Origin: Lindgomyces ingoldianus
Taxonomy: Eukaryota; Ascomycota; Dothideomycetes; Pleosporales; Lindgomycetaceae
NCBI RefSeq assembly: GCF_010093535.1
Contig: NW_022985170.1
Span: forward strand, 972,016 to 1,036,015
DNA: 64,000 nucleotides
Direction of reading: 5' to 3'
The notes beneath the pieces were generated by a model. The model was not told the DNA's origin. It made no database searches and worked only from the letters and a program-made list of their open reading frames with translations. Numbering within the stretch: position 1 is the stretch's first letter; the number at the start of each line of letters is the position of its first letter. This document shows positions 24,741 through 36,602 of this stretch, piece by piece. The translations under genes and the position numbers were made by a program.

Positions 24741-25124
24741 ATGACGCGCGCTCAGCAGACGATCTCAATTGCTATGCTCTTGACCTCAGTATGGCCCCCT
24801 TTGGTACAATCACGCCAACTGCAACTAATCCGACAAAGCTCTACCTGGCGTGTTTCATGGAAGTCGTTTCTTTTCCCCAGAAGATCCAAAAAGAGATCAT
24901 CCCCGTGGTACGCTCTATTTCACGAAATTAGTGCCTGCATATGCTCACGAATGTAGCTTCCATTCTGGGCTCTCGTCTCCTTTGGCGCCTACCTCTTGTT
25001 TAAATTGGGTTGGGGGGTCTTCACCTTCAACGATGTCCCCGAAGCACATAAGGAATTGATGGAACAGATACAACAGGCGAGGAAGGAGCTTCAAGCGAAG
25101 GGTGTGGATGTTGGTTCGGACTGA
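24741..25124 (+). CDS. dpm3: Dolichol-phosphate mannosyltransferase subunit 3 (DPM3), three small exons
   Basis: Model: 24741..24788, 24839..24907 and 24957..25124, 94 aa, with introns of 50 and 49 bp. The spliced protein starts MTRAQQTISIAMLLTS, has two hydrophobic segments (about residues 8-28 and 41-60, the second holding PFWALVSFGAYLLFKLGWG) and ends in a conserved coiled-coil-like tail with FNDVPEAHKELMEQI. That layout and length are those of DPM3/Prl1, which tethers the catalytic subunit DPM1 to the ER membrane. The complex makes Dol-P-Man for N-glycans, O-mannosylation and GPI anchors. The gene is easily missed because no exon exceeds 168 bp and the unspliced reading frame breaks after residue 16. 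It converges on the 25256-26020 gene. Confidence 0.93.
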
Positions 25125-25255
25125 GGCACGTGTTTGGAGTTCTGGTCATCAGGAGGAAGGCAGCGACAATTGGGAGTAACCGGATGCCTTGCAGAGCCAG
25201 AACGCCTAAAAATATGAATGTGATAATCTATAATGACGTTCTCGAATGCTTTAGA

Positions 25256-26020
25256 CTATGCGCCCACAGCCTGCTGCTCCACATGCTTTTGCTTCAGCCT
25301 TTTCTCCGTCTTCATGAACTCTCTTATTCCCACTGGGATATCATCGAACAAATGATCCTGGCCCATACCCACTCTCCAAATTGTCTCGCCACAACCTCCG
25401 TCGTCGTCCATACTCGTACCTACATGCTGGAGTGTCCCTGATTCCGCGACCATGCTCCCTGTTCCATGCCCGCTCGTCCTTTGAGCCCGAATTGCCGCTT
25501 GCGCCTTCACATTCTTGGCCGCCCATTCCTCTATCTCATCGCGATACAGATCCCAGACACAATTTACACAGCCTGACATACAGCAATTGTCGGGTTCTGT
25601 TGGACGAGGAGGCACCATTATGCCCGCAATGTTCTTTGATGCAGCCTCGATTTTTGCTTGCCGTTCTGCCGGCCCTGCTAGTCGTGATCCAAACACGATG
25701 CGTGCTTTCTCCAGTGTTTCTTCCTTGTCTGTTTTTAGCAGCGATTCAGATGGCGGCGGGGTGGCAGTGGTCCGGGTCATAGGCTGTGTCTTTGATTGAG
25801 GACGTGAAAGTAGTTCTGCGTAGAAGCCTTCAATGGGCTTGGCTTGATCGCCTGCAGCGGCGATGTGTCCTTGGAAGCGCCGTTGTATCCGATCGCTGTT
25901 CTGGAGCCCAATACGTCCCGATGCGGCAGGTACAGGGTGTTTGTTCAATGCCTGTAGACATGACGAGCAGAGGGTGCGGCGCAAAGCCAGTAGTCGGGCG
26001 GAGCGCAAGAGATTTTCCAT
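25256..26020 (-). CDS. Oxidoreductase-like-domain mitochondrial protein (YPL107W/OXLD1 type)
   Basis: Single-exon ORF of 254 aa from an ATG at 26020. The N-terminus is basic, lacks acidic residues and contains Leu/Arg alternation (residues 1-20), as expected of a mitochondrial presequence. Residues 137-154 read PPRPTEPDNCCMSGCVNC, followed by VWDLYRDEIEEW. This is the oxidoreductase-like domain (Pfam Oxidored-like) found in yeast YPL107W and animal OXLD1. The cysteines suggest metal or redox binding, but the family's biochemical function is not established. The gene shares a short upstream region with the divergent gene at 26367 and converges on dpm3 with 131 bp between stop codons. Confidence 0.85.
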   Translation of the reverse strand: MENLLRSARLLALRRTLCSSCLQALNKHPVPAASGRIGLQNSDRIQRRFQGHIAAAGDQAKPIEGFYAELLSRPQSKTQPMTRTTATPPPSESLLKTDKEETLEKARIVFGSRLAGPAERQAKIEAASKNIAGIMVPPRPTEPDNCCMSGCVNCVWDLYRDEIEEWAAKNVKAQAAIRAQRTSGHGTGSMVAESGTLQHVGTSMDDDGGCGETIWRVGMGQDHLFDDIPVGIREFMKTEKRLKQKHVEQQAVGA

Positions 26021-26366
26021 TTTCGAATGGAAGATACACTATCTATATCATACTGGGGGAAGAGAGAGAGAGCATGTCTGAGAGATGAAGATAGAGTTAT
26101 TTTTTGCTGATGAAGTCATTCCGCGGGACTCGGCTTTGTTCGGCAAAAGTTGCCGCCTTTTGTCGGGACCGTCCCTCATCACCAACGCGATAACGCGACG
26201 AAGCGACAACGCGTCAAACACTATCACTATCACTATCCAGCAAACCTCACCCCACGTGCCTGCGCGCACCCACAGATATCACTAGACCCTAGGCTATATA
26301 GCTGCAACGTGTCCTCCAGTCTACAACTTCGGCGCAACCCCCAATGCAGCACCATTGACCAGCATC
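26021..26366. promoter_or_regulatory. Short bidirectional promoter with an MCB-like box and an E-box
   Basis: 346 bp separate the ATGs of two divergent genes. ACGCGT, the MluI cell-cycle box bound by MBF, is at 26209-26214 in a cluster of GCG words, and CACGTG is at 26253-26258. A small CACTAT repeat lies between them. Motifs are read directly; regulation of either gene by MBF is inference. Confidence 0.5.
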
Positions 26367-28219
26367 ATGGACGAACCCCTCTCAAAGAGGCGCAAGACGT
26401 CTCCCCTAGAAGATATCGACCGATCATCAAGCCCCTTGAAGCAACCCCCGCGTCGCGGCATCACGCCTCTAGACGCGGACAGGTCAACTAGTCCATTAAA
26501 GAAGCCTCCACGCCGTGGGTCGTTTCAATCCTTCGCATCACCCACCAAGGCCAGCCTCGCGCGTCACAATCCGGGTCTCCTACTGCGCCCAACATCCGCC
26601 GGCTCTACGACGTCAAGAGAAGAAATACGCGCGAGAGGGAAACAACGACCTGCTTCGCTTCTTGGGGAAGCAGAAGGACCGTCCCAGGTGGAAGAAGCTC
26701 CTAGAAGCGATGATCAGGAACAAACAACGGCGGGTGCGGGGCCACAGAGCGCATTGGATGCCCAGAACATCACGCCGCGCGCTAAACGGACGAGGAGAAT
26801 GAGTAAAGCATCACTCCCGTTAGAGAATGTAGACGAGGAAGAGGAGGACTTGCCAGCAACATCATCTGCTATGGCGCTGTCATGGCAGGGTACACCGCGT
26901 CGAGGCATCTTGGCTAATTCTCCGAGCAAGCCGCCTCCACGACGGAAAGCTCCAGTCAAGCCATCCCTTTTCAAATCGAGGGCCCTTCAAGAGCTCCAGA
27001 ACGTGCGTTCGGGGCCGCCTCCAGCTGAGCCCGTAAATGACGAGGCCGCTCAAGGTGGAAAGACGAAAGAGCCTTTCAATCTGGAGCTGGAGAAAAAGAA
27101 ACAGGAGAAAGCTTTATTAGAGCGCGAACTCAAGGAGTTGGAAGAAGATGTGGCACGCTGTGTCGAAGAAGTCCGCAAGGGGCAGAATCAAAATACCCCC
27201 GACGTTCTTCTCTCTAGCGAGCTGGACGACTTGATATCCTTTATTAACAAGATTTGTGGCTTGGCAACCACCGACGAACAGCCTCTACCCGTGTCCGTAC
27301 TTCTCTGCTCCTTCCTCCCATTCACCACGCTCCCTATCCCTCCGCCCCTGAAGAACGGAGAGCAAGAGAAGCCAATTCCCTCCCACGAACCCCTCGAGCT
27401 TGACGACCCACTACCCTACCTCCAACTGTTCACGTCCTTCAAGTTCACAAATCGCACCACCCTCCCGAACCTCTCAGGCTTCTCCCCTTCCTCCTCAACA
27501 ATGCATCAACAACACACCATCGACATCACCGGACCGCAGAAGCTCCTCTGCAGCACCATCTCAATAAAAATTGACGCCCAAACCCACCAAATTCTCTCGC
27601 TGCAAATCCCACGTTTGTCCCCTTGGGCCGAGCGTGAACTCGGCCAATTCATGCGTAGAAAGGCGCAATCCATGGACCTCGGCACCGTAGCATGGGCAAT
27701 GCAATCGTACTGGGAGATTGCGAAGAAACGCGCAGAATACTGGCATAAATGCGAGAGGGACTTCTCACGATTGATAGTCGGGCGTATGAGTGATGACACA
27801 GAGAACATCGGCCACAAAGCAATTGAGAAGTCCGACCGAAATGTCCGTATGACACGACAAGAAATGCGGCGGCATTTAGGAAGAGACGTCTTGACTCTGC
27901 AGGACAAACATATCCTGCTGAAAATTCGCTGGAGTATTGGATTTGATTGGTCGGGCGAGGCCGAATCAGTTGTTTATGTTGAACCGGCGTTGCCGAGAGT
28001 TTGTAGGTGATTCACTTGCCCCTCTCCCCCTTCACTCTGCTTCCCATGCTTGTAGGCTAGAGCAAGATAAATGCTAACACCCACCCACCAGGGACCGAAG
28101 GGGATTCCCAAAACAGCCTGTCCCAAATCCCGAAGACTTTCGACGCTCTGCTGAGAACGAGAGGCGCGTTTGGAGCAACACAGATTCTAATTGCCATGTT
28201 ATTCTTCGACGAGTCATAA
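26367..28219 (+). CDS. Coiled-coil protein with possible RWD-like C-terminus; kinetochore role conceivable
   Basis: Model: 26367..28002 and 28092..28219, 587 aa; the 89-bp intron starts GTAGGT and ends CCACCAG. Splicing replaces a two-residue run to a stop with an exon reading FDALLRTRGAFGATQILIAMLF, which looks like a conserved C-terminal helix. The start is the ATG at 26367; an upstream in-frame TTG has no support. The N-terminal 220 residues are basic and rich in SP/TP motifs (SSSPLK repeats, PPRRG), followed by a charged coiled coil (about 236-272, NLELEKKKQEKALLE) and a globular part with QLFTSFKFT and TIDITGPQK. That layout recalls RWD-containing kinetochore subunits (CENP-O/P or Csm1 type), but I do not recognise the family with confidence. 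The coding frame is secure; the function is a suggestion. Confidence 0.7.
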
Positions 28220-28815
28220 CGGAACTAAGCCGCTACAGTTTTTGAAAGCGGGGAAGGTGGATGCTTGGGATGACCCTACTTCCGGAAGTCGTGAGTGCGG
28301 AATATGTACGACAATGCATTCGGTATTTTGTTTGTGTGATGATGCATATATGCTACGATGCTTATGTTGTGGTGGATAGGGTAGGATAGAGATACCTGTT
28401 ATGAATCATTTCGACTGATGATGGGCGAGTGTTGGTGTGGTCTTCTTTTGCCTTGCGATGTGATCTACGTACTTTTTATTACAGACTCATCGTCTTGCCA
28501 CCACTCAAAAGTGTAATGCTGCTTCAAGAACATATTGAGGAAATTATTACAAGGTTTGGCCACATGATTGATCATGAGAGCTAGAAGACGCTCGCAAACA
28601 GAAAGTGCGATATGACTAGGCTTCACGTCATGATAACAAAAACAAGCGACGCTGGGACTTTCCCACCACTCACAGGCCTCTGTACAAACAACAGGAAACG
28701 CTTCGGTTTCTCTCTCATAGGATGTAATGCAACACTCCTGGCAAGTTCTTTAGCAGTAGACTTCCTTCAAAGCCATACCCGTCTCCATTTCCTCTCACAA
28801 TCTGCATCTCCCCAT
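28220..28815. other. Intergenic region between convergent genes
   Basis: 596 bp between two stop codons; both flanking genes point toward it. Expected to hold two 3' ends. No gene-like reading frame or repeat is visible. Confidence 0.5.
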
Positions 28816-30557
28816 CTAATTGAATACAAACCCAGCCGTCTTCCTTAAAAACCCCCCCACGCCCCCTTTCTTCTCCGTCTTCTCCACATCTCCATCCACA
28901 TAAAACCTGCGACTAGCATCAAGATCAATCATGCTGGCATCCACCCACCATGGCCCACGATAATACAACCTCGCACCAATATAGCACACCAAAATCACCG
29001 GCACTGAGATATAATTCGCAAAGAATGTCTCTACATTCGGTTCTTCGCCCAGTGGCCAGACCGCCAGATAAAATTCCACGATGATGAGTAGAACACACCA
29101 TACGAGTCCCTACCACGCGGCATACGGATACGTCCACGATTTCCAAGGCAGGTCAGTCAGGTCGCGGCCTTGGAGTTTCCAGGAGTACCGCATCCGGATG
29201 TGGGATAGGCAGATCATGCCCCAGCCGAAGAGTGTGAATAGAGAGGTCAGGTTGGAGAGCCAAGTGAAGACATCGGCGGCTTTGTTGCCGACGTTGAGGT
29301 AGGCAAGGGCGCCACCGAGGGTAAGGGTGAGTGCGAGGCCCCACCATGGGCGGCCGGTTTTGTCGGCTTTTTTGAAGGCGGCGGGCGCCATGCCTAGGTG
29401 GGCGAGGCCCATGGTCGTGCGTGAACCGCCGTAGCCGGAGATGGAGCCTGTGGAGAGGACGGAGATGAAGATCACAGCATTCATGATGTGGGCGAGAGCA
29501 GGGATGCTGGCGTTGCGGTAGGCGATGACGAAGGGAGAGGCGTTTGTGCCATTGCCGCCGAAGATGTCAGGGTTGTCGGGCGAGACGGTGATTGTTACCA
29601 TGAGGGCGCCGAGAAGGTAGAAGAGGGACAGGCGAAGCCAGATAGAGCCCACGGCGCGAGGAACAGCCTTTCGCGGATTGGTAGTCTCAGCGGCGACGAG
29701 ACCAGAGTTCTCGGATCCAGCCATGGCGAAGATACATGTTGGCATAACGGAAAGAAACCACTTGAAACCATGAGTGAAAGGCTCAGCATTCCAATATCTG
29801 AATCCGACGGCATCATGGTTAGGGGCTCCACCGGCCGATACGACTTGGGAGGATGTTGTCAGACATGTCAGTCAAAGTTTAGGGCTGGGATGAACTAACT
29901 TATCAAAGAGAAGATAACGACGAAGATCCAGCCGAACTTAATAGTCGAGCAAACGACTTCAACTTCACCAAATACTGTGACAGCACCAATATTAACGGCG
30001 ATAATGACGAACCAAAAGATGGTGATCCACGCAGCAACTGGGACTTTGTCGGTCCAGAAACCAAGAACAGTGCAGACGGCTTGAAGCTCGTTGGCAATGG
30101 TGATGACGTACGAAACCCAGTAGGCCCAGCCGAGTGCGAAGGCTGCAGAAGGACAGACGAATTTCCCAGACTAAGGGGTTACGTTACCTGTCAAGCACTG
30201 CAGGCTTGTGAGGTTATGACTTACCCATTGGACGAAGGCAGACGGAAGCGGATACATAACTGCCATTTCACCGATGCTGTGGGACACAGACCAGATCATG
30301 GAACCCGCGAGGAGATAACCCAGGAAGATACCGGCCGGGCCGCCGCTTGCAAGAGACTTTCCGGACCCCAGCCATAATCCCATACCAATGGAAGAACCTA
30401 AAGCAATCATCGTTACATGGCGAGTGCCGAGCAGCCTGCGTAGCTCAGAGTCTGCTCCATGGTCGCCTTGATAGACTTCTCCTGATTCCAGCCCAGAAGC
30501 CTCCTTCTCGGCTGGCGAAGGGAAGGGCTGCTTGATGTCGTAGTCAGGAGAGGCCAT
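28816..30557 (-). pseudogene. YAT-family amino-acid permease with an in-frame premature stop
   Basis: Exons are complement of 30225..30557, 29900..30170 and 28816..29843, with GT/AG introns of 54 and 56 bp. The start MASPDYDIKQPF at 30557 is followed by the family motifs GTRHVTMIALGSSIGMGLW, GWAYWVSYVITIANEL, AMAGSENSGLVAAETTNPRKA and SRTTMGLAHLGMAP. These are typical of fungal plasma-membrane amino-acid/proton symporters of the APC superfamily. A TAG at 29110-29112 ends translation after 445 residues. Without it the same frame runs 97 codons more to 28816, through two clear membrane segments (VWCVLLIIVEFYL, ISVPVILVCYIGARLYY) and a charged tail, giving about 543 residues, the normal family size. 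The stop replaces what should be a second Trp codon (AAWW). No GT/AG intron bypasses it. It could also be a sequencing error. Confidence 0.85.
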
Positions 30558-32571
30558 ATTCGCCAAAGTGAATTTCTTGAGCCTGGTCAGAAGCTCACAG
30601 AAATGAGGATTACATATGGAGCGCAAAGTTGCAGAAAGGAGCCTGGCACAACCGGATGGGGAGACCAACGTTTATATCAGCATACCTTGCGCTCTGTTAA
30701 CAGGAAGCGTCGCACGTCCTGCTCGATCCCGAATCAACCGCGGCACTTCTGCCAAGCTGATAAGGATAGAGCTAGATGGTGCTTCGGGGTGCAGGGAATC
30801 ATGTTGATCACTTTGCCGCTCTTGGGAGTTTTGCGACCTTCTCAAAACAGTTGCAGGGGCCCACACAGGGAAGGTTTTAATGTTAATATGGCGCGGATGC
30901 AATTAGAGTACTGCATTGCAGAATATCGCCAGCTTTTTGATAGGATCTCTTTGTGACGCAACAAGGGCGATAAAGCGGGTGCTTCACAAGAACGCGGAAC
31001 GTATTGATCGGTTTCGCAGAAAGGATGTGCAGTCGGAATTCGTAGCAGGGAGGCTGTTGGACAGACGGGACGGGAGGGCCAGTAGACTGCCGCTCGGGGG
31101 CCAAGAAAACCGAGATATGCCATGGCTCGTTGCGGTGTTCGTGAGGGCAACTTGTCAGAAGTCTTGGTGATATCTGTCTGCCTTGGGGTTGCTTAAGGAT
31201 TGCTTGGTGAGAGGTCGGTTGTTCTCATCCTGATGCTCCTATCTTCGAAGGCGCAATACAGCGTTGCCCCACGCAATGTCCTCCGGATCCTCTCTTTTTG
31301 TCGGAAAAACGACATTTAATATCGCTATGAAGCCGAGCCTGTGAATCTAAATCTAACTGGCCTCCACGATCTAGCACGCAATTACGGCTAAGCGTTTGAA
31401 TCCCACGTCCATGCAACCTAAGACGGGATGGGGGCGAGCCTTCTCGCTGGCCACAGCCTCACCTCGATAAGGTAGTTGCCAAATGGACCGACGGTACCAT
31501 CACCAAGCCTTTTCTATTCCTCGAAAGGAAGCCAGAATCCTCTTTGCGCTTTTTACCGCTTTCTACAGCGAGGTTGAAATAGAACGTGGATCTTGCCAAT
31601 CGTCTTGTAGTCTTGCTATCTTGCTTATCTCTTGAAGCCTTGCGCAAGTATTTAGCGTCCCTGGGTTCCTGGTAACCGATGTGGTGGGCGAGATTGGATG
31701 TGGAACATCACCTAGGAATCGGGGCAGTAGAGAAGACTGACTGGCTTGTGACTAGGACGCTGGAAAAGCATGAAGATGGGAAACCAGGATAGAGAAAATT
31801 GGCTAAGATCTTGGACACGATGAATCGAAAAAATAGGGATGATAGAATGTGTTGCACCTTCTAGAGAGGAAAGACTAAGAAACTTACGAATTCTAGATTG
31901 AACAGTGCGCATAAAATCAAGAGGAGTGACCTTTGATAGAGATTACGCGACGGACTAGCCGCAAACGGGAAGTTGCAAATAAGATTGATGAAACAACGGT
32001 GACAAAGGCTATTGGTTTGGAAGGAGGATCCGTAATTTGTCTATCGTGAAAGGGGTTTTCATAGAATGCCAACAGTTTCTTCACAGGACACTCTTTTTAC
32101 AGGCAGAGGTCTCTCCGACTAGACTATATACTTTTTCTGCGCGTAATGTGATAGTTCTTAGCTTGGGCGCTTTTGAACGCCGAATTGTCACTTCACGCGT
32201 CAAAGTGGCTCAATTAGGTTTAGTTATTCCGATCTCAACTCCGAACGGCATAATTCGTGGGAGCTATTACCTCACACCAACTCAATGTCAATCTCCATCT
32301 CGGCACCTTCGAAAGAAGTCTCGGAATTATTATATGGGAAGAGAAAAGCTCTTTTAACTTCCTTCCGCAGTGTTATCCAGATTCCGTCAGGTATCATAGA
32401 GGCGCTCAGGTGCTGGCCATTCGAGTCGTGGGGACATGATATCATGAATTACAATACGTATAGTTAGTTACAAAAGATTAAACATACCAAGCGAATGTAT
32501 CTATCAGGAATCACCCCTTTTGTATGTACAGTACATCAGCCACCTAGACTAACGCCTCGCGCATTATCTCA
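30558..32571. other. Intergenic region without a recognised gene
   Basis: About 2 kb between the permease start codon and the 3' end of the GMC oxidoreductase. The first part should be the permease promoter. ORFs are short, overlap on both strands and lack domains. I see no terminal repeats or RNA gene. Confidence 0.4.
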
Positions 32572-34472
32572 TTAACCCCTTGCCTTGATGAGATCCGCAG
32601 CCTTCTCCGCAACCGCATACATGGTGGCCTGGATATGTGTTGCTGGAAGAAGAGGTAGAATACTCGCGTCAACGACGCTGAGATTGTCGACACCATACAC
32701 TAACAAGTCGCTGCCGACAACTCCACCCTTGTCCTCAGGCATCATCGCACACGTGCACGCTGGATGCGCGAATGTTGGTAAAATCGCCCCGGAAGCTACT
32801 AGTGCTTTGATAATTTGGTCATCAGTCTGTGCCGTTGCGCCTGGGACAAGTTCGAGGGGTGCGAAACCCGCGAGTTCCTTCCTTGCCCAATGGTTCCGCG
32901 TGAATTTGATCATAGCCATGATGATCGCCTTATCGACAGGATTCTGGAATGTGTTGAACGTGATGACTGGGTTTCCGTACTTATCCTTCGGGTTCAACTG
33001 GATTGTTCCCCGGGAAAGCGGGCGTTGAAGAGCACTGATTGCAAGGCCAAACGGAGACATGGGGATCTCTCCCGCAGCGGCGTCGTTGCCAGAAAGCATG
33101 TCGGTGATAATGGACTTCTGGGCTTCAAACCCTTTGAGGAGAGCCTTGTTGCTGTAAATTGGAGGAAGGAAGTCGGCCGTTTTCTGACCCTTGAGTTGGT
33201 TTACAATCGTCTTGTAGTTCGTTGTAAGCTGGGGAAGGGAAAGGAAGGCAAGAGAGTTGCCATGAGCAATGGTGTATTGGCCGGTTTTCTTTGTCAGATA
33301 CTCTTGCCATGCAGAAGCATTGTATGTTGCGTTTGTGGAGAGGGAAAGCGGGTTCGGGAAGGACATGTTATCCAGATTGTAAAACATTTGTACGTTAGCA
33401 TGGTCCTGGAAATTGGCGCCGATCGAAGGCATATCTCGCTTGACCTTCACACCTGCAGCTTGCAAGACGCTCTTAGGCCCGAGACCGCTGAGTTGAAGTA
33501 GTTGAGGGGTGAAGACGCCACCGGCAGCCATGATGACTTCGCGTTTGGCGTATGCCTTGGTTACCGTCTTGTCAGCGCGGGAAACAAATTGGACACCCGT
33601 GGCAGTAAGGCCGTTGAATAAGATCTCGTTGACAGTCTGGCCTGTGACGAGCTTGAGGTTTGAGCGGGTCTTGACTGGGTCGTAGTATGCAGTCCTAGCA
33701 TGAGATCGAGTCATCGTCTTGGGGTCAAGCGCCGTTGGGATCCAGTATGCACCAACGCCGTCTCCAGAGCCGCCCTCTTTTGGAAAAGTGATCTTCTCGG
33801 CGCGGAACGAACTCCAGATAGTCTTGGTATCAGGGAAATCGAAGGGGGGATAAGAAGCCTGGAGCGGGCCAGTCTTTCCGTAGTAATTTTCGTCGTACGT
33901 CATTCCGAATTCCTTGGCAAGGGACTTCAATGGTGGGGTGAAAGTCGTTGACTTCTTGAAGTAGTACAGTAGACTGTCCCAGCCCCAACCAGGGTTGCCC
34001 AACTCTTCCCAGGCATCGTAATCGGCGGCAGAGGCTCGATCAAAGGCCATGCCATTGACCACTGAGCCACCACCAACGACGTTACCAACCTGCACGGGGT
34101 ATGTCGCATTGCCTAAGTTTGGATCAGGTGCGGAAGTTATGCTATACATGTCGGCCGAGTTGAGGCTATTCGCCAAATTAGGAACTTTTGTTGTCAGGCT
34201 ATCGTCAATGTAACCATTCTCGATAACGAGTACCGTTCCTGATAAACTGTAAGGCACGAAATTCGGAGTGTAGATCTTGACAACTCACTGTCGCGAAGCT
34301 CACTCAAGCGGTTCGCCACGACCAGACCGGTGAGACCACCACCAACAATGATATAGTCATATTTCTGCTCCTTGACACTGGAAGCTTCTGTATCACGTCG
34401 GCTCTGGGGAAGAGCTAATGCTGTTGATAGTAGAGAACCGAAACAGAGAAGAGTTTTGATGTTTGCTGCCAT
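32572..34472 (-). CDS. Secreted GMC-family FAD oxidoreductase
   Basis: Model: complement of 32572..34238 and 34289..34472, 616 aa; the 50-bp intron has GTGAGT/TCAG ends and falls just before the second FAD-domain strand. The start is the ATG at 34472; an in-frame TTG 27 bp upstream is not preferred. Residues 1-20 form a signal peptide (MAANIKTLLCFGSLLSTALA). The FAD dinucleotide-binding motif is at 39-50 (DYIIVGGGLTGL), followed by VLVIENG, and the GMC signature GNVVGGGSVVNGMAFDRAS is present. The two catalytic-loop histidines typical of the family are at about 553 (AHPACTCAM) and 596 (PATHIQAT). The family oxidises alcohols, sugars or aryl alcohols with reduction of oxygen or quinones; the substrate cannot be told from sequence here. 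No peroxidase or dehydratase partner lies nearby. Confidence 0.93.
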
Positions 34473-36602
34473 TGTAATTCCGATAGTTGAGACCTTCAAA
34501 ACGAGAGACTGAGGGTGAGGAGAGAAGGAGAAAAAGAGAAGCTCAGAGCTACAACTTTTATACTATAAAGAAGACCTCCGCAGATCAGGACGGAGGGGGC
34601 TTTTTCCAGTCATATAGGGAATAGATTGAAGGATCTCGTGTCGTCAAGTGCTCATCTTGAGAGGCAATCTTTCGGCAATTGAACTTGATGGACTGTGCCT
34701 CAGTCGCGCATTGAATGAAGAGGCCCAAAATTGGACGTGCCGCGTGTCTACCGAGTCAAGGAGACGCCTCGAAACGTGGGAATCGTCCCAGCAGGTCTGA
34801 ATCCACGTGGTGGGAGAGCAAGGCGGCTCCCGCGGCCCTTGCAGCTGAGAACGATTGAGTATGAACGGATACACGAAGGGGAAAGCGCGGGGCTCCCCTT
34901 GGAGTATTGGAAGCATCATTTGAGGAATGTGGTTTACGAAGTTTTTCGTGGACCCTCATGGGTTGAGGTGGTCAGACTTCACCGGGGTAATTGACCAATG
35001 GCGGAGGTCGGCGGGGGAAGCTCTGCACCCGAGCTCTTGGCATGTGTAACTAGATGTCGTGGGAACTTTGTTCCGGCTCCGTTAAACTATCCTCCCGTCT
35101 CCGTAATTTACCACCCACATTTTCCTCCAAGCTACGGAGTACATGCTGCACAATCGCCAGAATACATAACAATCATCAGTATATCGCGCGAGAATAATAT
35201 GGTTGCCTCTCAAAGCTATTCAGCCTTCACTCCCTCTTCTCTCACCCTGCACTGGCTGAAAGGCTCCTAATTCACATTGACCAACCATTGCTCATTCACC
35301 AACTTCCTCTGGAATCCTTTCGAAGTTTCCAATCAGTAGTCAGACGGCACGGCCCCGGTGGCGTCGGCCCAGACCAGATTCATCATATCCTGGCACTCCC
35401 CTCAATTTATCCTGCAAAACAGCAGGCCAGTGCGTCTCCTTGAGTGCGTTCAGCGAAGCGTTCCTGGACACGTGCTGCATCCTTTCTATCCGCTAGGAAT
35501 GCATTCACCTCTCCTTACTGCATGTTAGTTTGGACGGTGGTCATCAGCTATCTCTTCCCTTAGATCGGCTAGTCGAACTCTTTCTACTCGGGGAGGCTTG
35601 GATAGCGACGAAGTTCAACTTCGAAATAAATGCAAATGAATGCCCGGTAATTAGCGAAAGATAAGTACTAGTTTGCGAAGATGTTCGGCCCAATTCGAGA
35701 CTGGTGCTTTGTGCTGTCAGGCAGGGCGAGGCTAAAAGCCACAGATACCGCATCTTTGGGCCTCCCGCAGCCTTCCTTTCGCATTCGTAAACGTACGTCA
35801 GGTTCTATCAATGTCTCCTACCATCTGCCTCCTGCGCGGCGCCAACCGCACTGTCACCCCGTCTTTCCGCCACCCTTCCATGAGGCGTTGTGTGACTGAA
35901 CAAAGACCCACGGGCTCGCCAGGGGCCTTTCTGGTAGCGACGGTTTTTCATCTATCTCGCAGCGGAGTGTGTTCAAGGTCTAACAAAACCATTTCGTAGT
36001 GGCACGAAACCGTGAGATGATGCGGTGAGAGAACAATCGAGAGGCAACAAGTTGATCATCACTTGATGTTTCTTTCACAACTCACTTTGCTCCTTACGAA
36101 ACATTTTTGCTAGGCCTTTCCTTGTTCTTATTGCTTCCTCTTCTGTGCAAATCCTCCGTGACTAGCGCAGGGGTCTTCCGCAGGAAGGTATCCTCATATT
36201 TGTCTCGACTAGGAAGGAAGTGAACTAGTCCTCCAACCCAAGAGGTGGCTTTTGTTTCGCGTGCCTTCACAAGTGGAGAGCGAAGCTTTCTTGGCCTCAT
36301 GCCTCCTCTGTAAGCGATGGTTTGCCACTGCACGCTCGTTCCGTCCGCATGGTCCAGCTGCTCAAAAGCGATGTCGTCGACAAACTTTCTTGGTCGTATT
36401 CTAAACTTTCACCTTGCATGATGGATCTGTGAATTTTTGGCCATGTTCGCAGAGCCAAGGAGAGCGTTCGTCTCTATACATATATACCCTCAGTTAAGCA
36501 GTGATCCGCTCAATCTTCGGAGAAGTACAATTTCGTCTTATTGACTTCTCTCAAGAGGAAGATATCGTATTTGTCTGAGATTCGGCCCACCTCAAGACCA
36601 AC
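34473..36602. other. Divergent intergenic region between GMC oxidoreductase and rhodopsin-like gene
   Basis: About 2.1 kb with two genes pointing away from it. TTTTATACTATAAAG-type sequence about 85-95 bp upstream of the GMC start (near 34555-34570) could be a TATA region on the minus strand. A TATATATACC stretch lies about 120 bp upstream of the 36603 start. ORFs in the middle (for example 34731-34994) have no recognisable domain. Confidence 0.4.

Noticed and set aside
29020..29112. An intron that would remove the permease TAG
   Set aside because: The only donor there (GTAGGG) with acceptor AATGTAG recreates a TGA at the junction; no other GT/AG pair restores the frame.
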